Shown here: positions 1-7,988 of the stretch, piece after piece
Layout: each line of letters opens with the position of its first letter
How positions within the stretch are numbered: the stretch's first letter is position 1
Source of the DNA: SH-MAG3 sp036374995
GTDB taxonomy: Bacteria; Gemmatimonadota; Gemmatimonadetes; Longimicrobiales; RSA9
Assembly (NCBI GenBank): GCA_036374995.1
Contig: DASUSS010000093.1
Location: forward strand, 1-64,000
Direction of reading: 5' to 3'
DNA length: 64,000 bases
Translations under genes and position numbers: made by a program
The notes under the pieces: model-generated
What the model was told of the DNA's origin: nothing
Seen by the model: only the letters and a program-made list of their open reading frames with translations
Database searches by the model: none

Positions 1-1722
1 CTCGCATTGAACAACTACCGTCAGGCGGGCGGCGGCGGATACGACATGATTGCCGGCGCCGAGGTCATCTACGACCGGCAGGAGGACATCCGCGAACTGC
101 TCATCGCCGAAGTGAGCCGGCGCGGCGAGATCCGGCCGGACGACTATTTCCGCCAGAGCTGGCGCATCGTGCCGGAAGCTGCGGCGGAGACCGCACTGGC
201 GGAGCAGTCGGGCCGGGAGGTCCGCCCGCGCGAGGAGCCCGTCGCGCGGAAACGGCTGCGCGTGCTCGCGACGAACGATTTCCACGGCAACCTCACACCC
301 GTTCGCGGCGCCAGCGGTGCGGCCGTGGGCGGCGCTGCCGCCCTGACCACGTATTTCTCGCTCGAGACCGAGGGCTTCGACGGCCCCGTGCTGCTGCTCG
401 ATGGCGGCGACATCATGCAGGGCACACCGCTGTCCAACCTGACGCGCGGCCGCAGCACCATCGACTACTACAACGCGGCGGGCTATGACGCCGCCGCGAT
501 CGGCAATCACGAGTTCGACTGGGGTCCGGCGGTCCTGCAGGAGCGCATCCGGCAGGCGCGATTCCCGTGGCTCGCCGCGAACGTCGTCGTCGCCGGCACC
601 GACACCACGCCGGCCTGGATCCGGGGCACGACGATCCTCGAGAAGGGTGGTCTGCGCGTGGGCGTGATCGGACTCATCACCGAGGAGACTCCGTTCGCGA
701 CCCTCGCGGATCACGTCCGCGGCCTCGAGTTCGCCGACGGTGCGGACACCATGAACCGCCTCGTACCGGTCCTGCGTGCGGAAGGCGTGGACTTCGTGAT
801 CGTCGTCGCGCACGCGGGCGCGCGGTGCGAGACACCGACGCACGACTGCCGTGATGAGATGATCGAGTGGCTCGGGCGCACGCACGCGCCGCCCGATCTC
901 GTCGTCGCCGGGCACACGCACGAAGTCGTGCGCACGAAGGTACACGGCGTCAGCATTGTCGAGACCGGGTCGTGGGGACGGCAGTACGGCGTCGTCGATC
1001 TGGAGCGGATCGGCAGTGACAGCGTCGACGTATGGATCCGCGGCACGCCCGTGCCCTGGACGGACCGCGTCGCTCCCGACAGTGTCGTCGCCGCATTGAT
1101 CGAGCGTGTCGAGACCGAAATCGGACCGCAGCTGAATCGGCCTGTGGTTCGAGCGGCCGAGGCGATTCCGCGCGGGGCCGGCGAGAACCCAATGGGCCGG
1201 CTGATCGCCGACGCCCAGCGCGCCGCGACCGGCACGCAGATCGCGATCATGAACGCCGGCGGCGTGCGCGCGCCGATGCCCGCGGGCACAGTCGCGTGGG
1301 GCGATCTGTACCGGATCCAGCCGTTCGGCAACAAGCTGATGGTCCTGAGGCTCACGGGCGCTCAACTGCGCGCCGCAATCGAGCATGCGGTCGGCTTCGA
1401 GCATCCCATTGCGCACGTGAGCGGCCTGTCGGTCGTCTACGATCCGCGCCGTCCGTCCGGCGACCGCGTCGTCAGCATGCAGCTCGCAACCGGTCAGCCG
1501 ATCCGCGACGACGAAGTCTACTCCGTCACGGTCAGTGACTTCCTCGCCAGCGGCGTCGGCGACGGCTTCACCGCCTTCGGTCAGGCGCTCGAGAGCACGG
1601 CCACCGGCATCGTGGACCTGGACGCACTGATCCGCTACATACAGTCGCTGCCTCAGCCGCTCCGCGCACCGCAGGACCGGCGCATCCAGGCTGCCGATGA
1701 CATGCGAAACGATACACCATGA
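1..1722 (+). CDS. Tandem-module 5'-nucleotidase / 2',3'-cyclic phosphodiesterase family protein (5' end outside window)
   Basis: This is a metallophosphoesterase of the 5'-nucleotidase/UDP-sugar hydrolase/CpdB family, probably exported and scavenging nucleotides. The open frame runs to the left edge, so the true start is outside. The first ~57 visible residues (NNYRQAGGGGYD ... SWRIVP) look like the tail of a 5'-nucleotidase C-terminal domain. A linker follows, then a complete second catalytic module: NDFHG (~90-94), GDIMQG (~134-139), GNHEFDWG (~166-173), a HAGA motif near 269 and GHTH (~302-305) are the metal-binding motifs. A second C-terminal substrate domain occupies ~365-555. Two consecutive modules in one chain recall Bacillus YfkN. 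The alternative is a short leftover tail of a disrupted gene, but the frame is intact. The stop overlaps the adenosine deaminase start (ATGA), consistent with a salvage operon. Confidence 0.85.
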   Translation, partial: LALNNYRQAGGGGYDMIAGAEVIYDRQEDIRELLIAEVSRRGEIRPDDYFRQSWRIVPEAAAETALAEQSGREVRPREEPVARKRLRVLATNDFHGNLTPVRGASGAAVGGAAALTTYFSLETEGFDGPVLLLDGGDIMQGTPLSNLTRGRSTIDYYNAAGYDAAAIGNHEFDWGPAVLQERIRQARFPWLAANVVVAGTDTTPAWIRGTTILEKGGLRVGVIGLITEETPFATLADHVRGLEFADGADTMNRLVPVLRAEGVDFVIVVAHAGARCETPTHDCRDEMIEWLGRTHAPPDLVVAGHTHEVVRTKVHGVSIVETGSWGRQYGVVDLERIGSDSVDVWIRGTPVPWTDRVAPDSVVAALIERVETEIGPQLNRPVVRAAEAIPRGAGENPMGRLIADAQRAATGTQIAIMNAGGVRAPMPAGTVAWGDLYRIQPFGNKLMVLRLTGAQLRAAIEHAVGFEHPIAHVSGLSVVYDPRRPSGDRVVSMQLATGQPIRDDEVYSVTVSDFLASGVGDGFTAFGQALESTATGIVDLDALIRYIQSLPQPLRAPQDRRIQAADDMRNDTP

Positions 1723-2771
1723 GCAATGACAGGCCCGTCACGCGGGAGCTGCTGCACCGGCTGCCGAAGACCGACCTCCACGTCCATCTCGACGGCTCAC
1801 TCCGCCCGCGGACCATGCTGGAGCTGGCGGACGCGGCGGGTGTCACGCTGCCCGTGGCCGACGAGGCGGCGCTCGCCGAGTACATGCACGTGAGCGACGG
1901 CCGCGACCTGGTCGACTACCTCGCGCGCTTCGACGTCACGCTCGCGCTGATGCAGACACCCCACGCCATCGAGCGCATCGCGTACGAGCTCGCCGAGGAC
2001 TGTGCGGCTGAGAACATCCGCTACACGGAGGTTCGGTTCTGCCCCGCCCTGAACACACGCGGCGGCATGCCGAGCGAGGCCGTCGTCGAGGCAGCACTGA
2101 GCGGGCTCCGCCGTGCCGAGGCCGATCATGAGATCACGACCGCCGTGATCCTGTGCGGGCTGCGCAATCTGCCGCTCGAGGCGTCGATCGACATGGCCAC
2201 ACTGGCCGTCATGTTCCGGGATCGCGGCGTCGTCGGCTTCGACCTGGCCGGCGCGGAGCGCGGCAATCCGCCGATCGATCATCAGCCGGCGTTCCAGATC
2301 GCGGCGGACGCGAACATGGCCATCACGATCCACGCAGGCGAGGCGTTCGGGCCGGCCTCGATCCACCAGGCGATCCATTACTGCAACGCGCGCCGCATCG
2401 GGCACGGCACCCGGCTGTGGGAAGACCCGGACCTGATGGACTATGTGAACGACTTCCGCATCCCGATCGAGGTGTGCCTGACGTCCAACGTACAGACGCG
2501 CGCCGCAGCCAGCCTGGAGGAGCACCCGCTGCGGCTGTTCTTCGACCAGGGACTCGTCGTGACGCTGAACACGGACAACCGCCTGATGAGCGCCACCACG
2601 ATGACGGATGAGCTCCTGCGCGCGCACGAGGCGCTCGGCTTCACGTGGGACGAGCTGTGCGAAATCGCGATGATGGGATTCGAAAGCGCGTTCCTGCCGT
2701 ATCAGGAGAAGACCGCGCTGCTCGAGGCGATCCGCGCCGAGCTCGACGCCACGGGCGCTGGATTCGCCTGA
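1719..2771 (+). CDS. add: Adenosine deaminase (NTDN variant)
   Basis: Predicted to deaminate adenosine (or a related 6-aminopurine nucleoside) to inosine in the cytoplasm. The 350-residue TIM-barrel has the expected zinc ligands: HVH at residues 21-23, H205 and E208 in TIHAGEAF, H229 in RIGHG, and D286 in LNTDN. The last motif is unusual: most adenosine deaminases have TDD, whereas here the second aspartate is Asn (N287), so substrate preference may differ. The ATG overlaps the stop of the upstream 5'-nucleotidase by 4 bases. The pair would convert nucleotides to nucleosides and then deaminate them. Adenosine deaminase-like enzymes acting on other purine nucleosides cannot be excluded. Confidence 0.9.
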   Translation: MSNDRPVTRELLHRLPKTDLHVHLDGSLRPRTMLELADAAGVTLPVADEAALAEYMHVSDGRDLVDYLARFDVTLALMQTPHAIERIAYELAEDCAAENIRYTEVRFCPALNTRGGMPSEAVVEAALSGLRRAEADHEITTAVILCGLRNLPLEASIDMATLAVMFRDRGVVGFDLAGAERGNPPIDHQPAFQIAADANMAITIHAGEAFGPASIHQAIHYCNARRIGHGTRLWEDPDLMDYVNDFRIPIEVCLTSNVQTRAAASLEEHPLRLFFDQGLVVTLNTDNRLMSATTMTDELLRAHEALGFTWDELCEIAMMGFESAFLPYQEKTALLEAIRAELDATGAGFA

Positions 2772-2779
2772 TGCGGAAA

Positions 2780-2805
2780 GGGCGCGGACCCTTTCGTCCG
2801 CGCCC
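2780..2805. terminator. Intrinsic terminator-like hairpin between convergent genes
   Basis: A perfect 10-bp stem, GGGCGCGGAC/GTCCGCGCCC, with a 6-nt loop lies 8 bp after the add stop. It is followed on the + strand by a pyrimidine-rich tract (CTCCCTCTCC) rather than a pure T run. It sits between convergent genes and could end both transcripts. Confidence 0.6.
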
Positions 2806-2864
2806 CTCCCTCTCCCTCTCATCCCTGCCGCGCCGCTTCGATCACGGACGCGGCCCGATCACGG

Positions 2865-5800
2865 TCAGAAGCTGTAGCGCACGCCGAGCTGCATCAGCCA
2901 GCGAGAGCCGTAGTTGCCGAAGTCCAGGACACGGCGCTCCCAGTACTCGTCCATGTTCTCCACGCCCAGCTGGTTGCCGTCGCCGCTCATGCTCGGGAAG
3001 CGGAACGTGTAGATCGGCGTCAGGTCCGTGGACGAGACGAACCGCTCGAACCGCAGCAGGTCGACCGTGCGGAATCCGGGGTTGTACCGCACACCCCAGT
3101 CCTTGTTCAGCAGGTTCGTGAAGTTGAAGATATCCAGTGTCGCCTCGATGCTGTTGCGGCGCCCGCCAATGTTGCCGAACAGCTCCTGCGAGATCTTCAG
3201 GTCGACGACGTGCTCGAACGGCGTGCGCTTCGCGTTCCGCTCTGCGTACTGCCCGCGCCGGCTGTTCAGGTACTCGTCGCTCGCGATGAACGCATCGAAC
3301 GCGGCCGCCTGCTCCGCAGCCGTGTACGTCACACCGCCCGTCGTGAAATCGCGGAACTGGAGGTCCGTCGCGTTCTGTGGAATGAACGCCAGCGGCGCCG
3401 TGCCCGAGCCCTCACCCGTGAAGCCGAAGTTGTTGCCGATCTGGAACGAGTACGGACGGCCGGACTCGCCCGTGTAGATCGCCGAGATCGTCGTGCCCAG
3501 GTTGTTCAGGAACTCCTGCCGGAACGTGAACTGACCGAGTACCCGATGTCCGATCGACCAGTCGGAGCGTGCCAGATCCAGGAAGTTGTTGCCGTGCACG
3601 TTCTCGTTGAAGCGCCACGTCGACACGATCTGGTCCGACGTCGCGTCGTTCAGCGAGTACGAATCACCGAACGTGTACGCCGCCCGCGCCGTGAGCACAT
3701 CCCCGAAGAACTGGCGCTGGAGCACGGCAGAAACATCGTACGCGTAACCCTCCGACGTGGAGCCGACCTTGTAGATGCCGCCGCCGTAGCGCGGATCGAT
3801 CACGGCGGCGTTGTTGTTGATCGTGTTGAATGTCGTGTTGTAGCCATAGAAGTAGACCCGTCGATTGTCGGGACCGTTCAATGTCGCATTCTGCGAGCGC
3901 AGGTTGATGTTCTCGACAATGATGTTGTCCATGTTCTTCGTGTACTGCGCCTCGATCGTGCCCAGGAAGCCGTACGGCAGCTGCGCATCGAAGCCCAGGC
4001 TGGTCCGGAAGACGCGCGGATACTTGAAGTCTTCCGTGAACAGATCCAGCTCACCGTTCGGAATCGGGTCGAGTCCGAAATCCGTTGCAGTCAGGCCGTT
4101 CGCCGGATCCGGCACGAACGGCACGGGTGCGCCGCCGGGCAGGGTGGTGCGGCTGACGAAGCCGGTGGTGACTCCGTTGTTCGTGTACATCGCGCCGGGA
4201 TAGACGAACGGGACGCGGCCGGTGAAGATGCCGAGACCGCCGCGCACCTGGACCGACTGGTCGCCGGTCAGGTCGTAGTTGAAGCCGAGCCGCGGCGCGA
4301 TGTACGGCTGTGCCTTCGGCGTCTCGCCGGGCTGGGCTCCCTCGAGATCGTAGCCATGCACGCCGATGCTATCCAGCGTGACAGCGACGTCATCGGAGAA
4401 GCGGGGCTTCGTCGTGATCTTCGGGACATCGACGCGGATGCCCGCGGTGAGGCGCAGCCGATTGGTCGCCTGGAAGTCGTCCTGCACGTAGAAGCCGATC
4501 TGATACGCGTTGAACGCCGCGTTTGCGCCGGAAGCGTCACCGATCTCGCTGTCGACGAGCGAGAAGCCACGCTGGAACGACGTCGGCTGGGCCGGTGAGA
4601 CGGCGCCGAGGTTCTGGCAGTAGGTCGACGCGCCGCTGCCTGCGGCACAGACGGACTGGAGGAAGTCATCGACGCTGGCGTAGTCGTAGTCGCCGAAGTT
4701 CTGGCGGATGAACAGGTTCATGATGTCGAAGTACTCGAAGCTCGCACCGATCGTGAGCGTATGAGCGCCTTGGAACCAGTTCAGGTTGTTGGTGACCGAG
4801 AAGACGGTCTGCTCGAGGATGTTGCCGGTCGAGAACGGCTCGGACCCGAGCACGATCTCGCCGTTGCCATCATCGATGGTGACGAAGGGGAACGGGTCGC
4901 CGGCGAAGCCGCGGTCGTCGTTCACGAAGTTGAGCCCGAGCAGGAGCCGGTTCGCGAACTGACCGCCGAGCCGGCTGTTCAGCTCGAGCGCGGACGAGTT
5001 CGTGGTGTTGGGGAAGACCTCCGATGTGTTCGCGTAGTTGATCTCATCCGTCGTGCTCGCGAACGCGTCGATGTTGTCGGACTGCGAGTAGCTGTGCCGC
5101 AGCGACATGCGGTGGTCGTCATTGATGGCCCAGTCGATCTTGGCCAGGAGCTTGTTGTCGTCGAGCGTGCTCGCCTTGTCACCGAAGTCGCCGGGATCGT
5201 AGCCGGTCTCATCGAGCACGACCTGCCGGATCTCGTCGATCCGCGCCTGCGAGTCGCCCTGGTAGGAGGCGAGCTGGAACGGACGCGGCGTCTCCGAGCG
5301 GTACAGCTCACCGTTGACGAAGAAGAACAGTTTGTTGCGGAGGATCGGCCCGCCGAGCCGGAAGCCGTAGCGATTGTTCGTGAAGTCTGGCAGATCCTGG
5401 CGTGGTGCGGCGGAGCTGAACAGGTAGTCCGGCCCCGGCGTCTTTCCGGCAAAGCTGGCGCCGCGCGTCTGGAAGTAGAGTGAGCCCGTGAACTCATTGG
5501 TTCCGGAGCGCGTGATGGCGTTGATTGCGCCGCCGGTGAAGCCGCTCTGGGTGACATCGAAGGGCGAGATCGCGATCGTCATCTGCTCGAGCGCGTCGAA
5601 GCTGATCGGCGGCGCGCCCGTCTGGCCGCCGGGAGTCCCCTGCGCGGAGAGGCCGAACACGTCGTTGTTCACGACGCCGTCGATGAACAGCCCGTTGAAC
5701 TCGGCGTTCTGCCCGGCAATCGAGATGGCGGCGCCGTCATCGTCCTCGTTGCTGACGAAAGCCTGCGGTGTGAGCCGCGCCACATCGACGATCTCGCGGT

Positions 5801-6260
5801 TCAACGTCGGCATGTTCTGGATCGTCGCCTGATCGACGACGGTGCGCACGCCGCCGGACACATCCGTGCCGCGGCGGCCGGTGACTTCGATTCCCGCGAG
5901 CGCGACCGCGCGCGTCGTGAGTCTGATGTCGACAGCCCGCGTCTCGCCGAGCGCCAGCCGCACGTTCTCGATTGCCTGCGCCTCGTACCCGATGGTGCTC
6001 GCCTCGATGCGGTAGGGACCGCCGGGCCGTAGCGCCGGCATCAGATATCGGCCGTCCTCGCGCGTGAGCGTCCGCACTTGCGCACCCGTCGACACGTTCG
6101 TGATGACGATCTCGACGTTCGCGAGCGGCGCACCGTCCTCGCTCGTGACCCGACCCGTCAGAGTCGATGTCGTGACTCCCTGCGCATACGCCGGTGCGGG
6201 TGCCAGCGCGCACAACGCAGTGATCCCGCACGCGAGGAGCAACCGTATACAGCGGTTCAT
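2865..6260 (-). CDS. TonB-dependent receptor with N-terminal carboxypeptidase-regulatory-like domain (Oar type)
   Basis: An 1131-residue outer-membrane protein. A signal peptide (MNRCIRLLLACGITALCAL to AYAQG) is followed by a CarboxypepD_reg-like beta-sandwich (~30-120, TLTGRVTSEDGAPLANVEI). Next comes a plug domain (~140-260, with VDVARLTPQAF and GGAINAITRSGTN) and a long barrel ending in LMQLGVRYSF. The terminal Phe is typical of a BAM-recognised last strand. The plug text resembles the Oar subgroup (an FDVTQSGFTGGAIN-like stretch) common in Bacteroidota, Acidobacteriota and Gemmatimonadota. The substrate is unknown. A Shine-Dalgarno-like AAGGCAGG lies just upstream of the ATG. The gene stands alone and converges with add. 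Confidence 0.9.
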   Translation of the reverse strand: MNRCIRLLLACGITALCALAPAPAYAQGVTTSTLTGRVTSEDGAPLANVEIVITNVSTGAQVRTLTREDGRYLMPALRPGGPYRIEASTIGYEAQAIENVRLALGETRAVDIRLTTRAVALAGIEVTGRRGTDVSGGVRTVVDQATIQNMPTLNREIVDVARLTPQAFVSNEDDDGAAISIAGQNAEFNGLFIDGVVNNDVFGLSAQGTPGGQTGAPPISFDALEQMTIAISPFDVTQSGFTGGAINAITRSGTNEFTGSLYFQTRGASFAGKTPGPDYLFSSAAPRQDLPDFTNNRYGFRLGGPILRNKLFFFVNGELYRSETPRPFQLASYQGDSQARIDEIRQVVLDETGYDPGDFGDKASTLDDNKLLAKIDWAINDDHRMSLRHSYSQSDNIDAFASTTDEINYANTSEVFPNTTNSSALELNSRLGGQFANRLLLGLNFVNDDRGFAGDPFPFVTIDDGNGEIVLGSEPFSTGNILEQTVFSVTNNLNWFQGAHTLTIGASFEYFDIMNLFIRQNFGDYDYASVDDFLQSVCAAGSGASTYCQNLGAVSPAQPTSFQRGFSLVDSEIGDASGANAAFNAYQIGFYVQDDFQATNRLRLTAGIRVDVPKITTKPRFSDDVAVTLDSIGVHGYDLEGAQPGETPKAQPYIAPRLGFNYDLTGDQSVQVRGGLGIFTGRVPFVYPGAMYTNNGVTTGFVSRTTLPGGAPVPFVPDPANGLTATDFGLDPIPNGELDLFTEDFKYPRVFRTSLGFDAQLPYGFLGTIEAQYTKNMDNIIVENINLRSQNATLNGPDNRRVYFYGYNTTFNTINNNAAVIDPRYGGGIYKVGSTSEGYAYDVSAVLQRQFFGDVLTARAAYTFGDSYSLNDATSDQIVSTWRFNENVHGNNFLDLARSDWSIGHRVLGQFTFRQEFLNNLGTTISAIYTGESGRPYSFQIGNNFGFTGEGSGTAPLAFIPQNATDLQFRDFTTGGVTYTAAEQAAAFDAFIASDEYLNSRRGQYAERNAKRTPFEHVVDLKISQELFGNIGGRRNSIEATLDIFNFTNLLNKDWGVRYNPGFRTVDLLRFERFVSSTDLTPIYTFRFPSMSGDGNQLGVENMDEYWERRVLDFGNYGSRWLMQLGVRYSF

Positions 6261-6569
6261 AATCCTGCCTTGTTGGTTTGGTGTTGGCGAGCCGAACTGC
6301 TGGAACGTAGCGGCCGGCGAGTGGGCCTGCCCGTCCGCTGGGCCACAATATCGTAACCGACCGGCAACGCGGAAAGGGGCTCGACACGAAACGGGGAGTC
6401 ACAGTTGCAGGGGTGCGCGAGCCACTGGGAGCGTTTGCCGCGCGGAGTTCCGCTAAGGTCGCGAAACCGCGCGAAAAACGGCGCAGCTGGCGGCATCTCG
6501 AGCGGATTCAACCGTCGCCACCGCGACCGGCGGCGGCGGTCGACAGCCGATGCCGTGCTTGGCGGCGGA
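6261..6569. other. Non-coding gap (309 bp) between fbp and the TonB receptor
   Basis: It must hold the promoter of the minus-strand receptor. I see a -10-like TACGAT (complement near 6357) but no convincing -35 partner. Downstream of the fbp stop there is a small hairpin (CGACCG, 7-nt loop, CGGTCG; 6524-6542) without a T run, a weak terminator candidate. No convincing coding potential. Confidence 0.4.
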
Positions 6570-7625
6570 CTACGGTCTTGCGATGGCGGCCGCCGACGCC
6601 ACGTGACCGGCGGCCGGCATGGCATCCTGCTTCAGAAACTGCTCCGCGCGATCGACCAGCTCCTTCGAGCCGAGATAGAGGGGCGTGCGCTGGTGCAGCG
6701 ATGTCGGCACCACATCGGCAATGTCCTGCTCGCCGCTGGAGCCGCGTCCGCCGGCCTGCTCGGCGATGAACGCGAGCGGTGCGGCCTCGTAGAGCAGGCG
6801 CAGCTTGCCGTTCACGTTCTGCCTGTCGGCCGGATACATGAAGATGCCGCCGTACAGAAGAGTCCGGTGGAAGTCCGCGACGAGCGAGCCGATGTAGCGC
6901 GACGAGAACGGTTTCGCGTTGCTGCCGTCGACGTTCTTCAGGTGGTCGACGAACGCGCGCTGGCCGCCGGACCAGTTCGCGTAATTGCCCTCGTTGACAC
7001 TGTAGATCCGCTTGCCGGGTGATGGAATCCGGATGTCGGGATGGCTCAGCAGGAACTCACCGATCGACGGGTCGAGCGTGAAGCCGTGCACGCCGTAGCC
7101 GGTCGTGTAGACGAGCATGGTCGACGAACCGTAGACCACGTAGCCGGCGGCGACCTGGTCGCGTCCGCGCTGCAGGCAATCCTGTTCCGTTCCGCGCTCG
7201 CCCGTCGTGATCTTGCGGTGAATGGAGAAGATCGTGCCGATCGAGACGTTCGCGTCGATGTTGGACGAGCCATCGAGCGGGTCGTAGAGCAGGACGTACT
7301 TCCCTGCCCTGAACTTGTCGGGTATCGGGATGAACTCGTCGGCCTCCTCGGAGGCCATGCAGGCGAGCTGGCCGCAGTGGTCGAGCGCCTTGAAGATGAC
7401 GTCATGCGCCCAGGCATCGAGCTTCTGCACCTGCTCACCGTGGATATTGCGCTCGTCCGTGCCGCCGAGGATGTCGACGAGGCCGGCCATGTTGACCTCG
7501 CGTGCGATCATCTTCGCGGCGAACGCCAGGTCATAGAGGATGGTGCTGAACGCGCCGGTCGCCTCCGGGTGCTGGCGCTCCATGTCGATGATGTGGCGCT
7601 CTATCGTGACGATCCGCTGACTCAT
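6570..7625 (-). CDS. fbp: Class I fructose-1,6-bisphosphatase
   Basis: Hydrolyses fructose-1,6-bisphosphate to fructose-6-phosphate in gluconeogenesis (cytoplasmic). The 351 residues match the family length. The metal/phosphate motif YDPLDGSSNIDANVSIGT is present, preceded by a conserved acidic ASEEADE segment. A C-terminal segment GKLRLLYEAAPLAFIAEQAG also matches class I enzymes, including the Lys and Tyr that contact sugar phosphates. It is the last gene of a minus-strand run after comEC and the small HELAH protein, 16 bp from the latter. Confidence 0.95.
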   Translation of the reverse strand: MSQRIVTIERHIIDMERQHPEATGAFSTILYDLAFAAKMIAREVNMAGLVDILGGTDERNIHGEQVQKLDAWAHDVIFKALDHCGQLACMASEEADEFIPIPDKFRAGKYVLLYDPLDGSSNIDANVSIGTIFSIHRKITTGERGTEQDCLQRGRDQVAAGYVVYGSSTMLVYTTGYGVHGFTLDPSIGEFLLSHPDIRIPSPGKRIYSVNEGNYANWSGGQRAFVDHLKNVDGSNAKPFSSRYIGSLVADFHRTLLYGGIFMYPADRQNVNGKLRLLYEAAPLAFIAEQAGGRGSSGEQDIADVVPTSLHQRTPLYLGSKELVDRAEQFLKQDAMPAAGHVASAAAIARP

Positions 7626-7641
7626 CCGGCCTCCGGCGGGC

Positions 7642-7974
7642 TCAGGAGCCCCGTTCTGCGGCGCGCGCTTCGACCTCGTACGGGTTGTCGCGGTAGCCGT
7701 ATCGCAGATGCTGCCATAGATAGCGCAGCGGGAATGTAAGCGGTGCGCGCTGCCACTGGCGAACGTGCGCCAGCTCGTGCCGCAGCAACCGCTCCGTCAG
7801 GTGGACATCGGGGTGCACGATGATGGTCCGTCCGAGCGTCACGGCGGCCGCACGGCCGGCCAGGCCGGAGAGCCGGCCGCCGAGCTCCGGAATCAGGCGC
7901 CCCGCGCGGATGACGACATCCCGAGGCACGTTCGGTGTCCGGTCCAGCTCGCGGCCCAGCAGGCGACCCAGCAT
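7642..7974 (-). CDS. Small HELAH-motif putative zinc metallopeptidase-like protein
   Basis: A 110-residue protein with a zincin motif, RHELAHVRQWQ (HExxH), followed by a basic aromatic stretch (FPLRYLWQHLRYGYRD) and NPYEVEARA. The final Glu-containing segment could supply a third ligand. The pattern resembles short DUF4157-like HELAHVxQ proteins. No signal peptide is seen; two Gly/Ala-rich hydrophobic stretches precede the motif. It lies between comEC (14 bp gap) and fbp (16 bp gap), so it is probably co-transcribed. The function and any actual proteolysis are unknown. Confidence 0.6.
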   Translation of the reverse strand: MLGRLLGRELDRTPNVPRDVVIRAGRLIPELGGRLSGLAGRAAAVTLGRTIIVHPDVHLTERLLRHELAHVRQWQRAPLTFPLRYLWQHLRYGYRDNPYEVEARAAERGS

Positions 7975-7988
7975 CGATCACGAATCGG

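Noticed and set aside
1797..2822. Minus-strand 341-codon frame over add
   Set aside because: Antisense to a well-supported adenosine deaminase; no similarity recognised.
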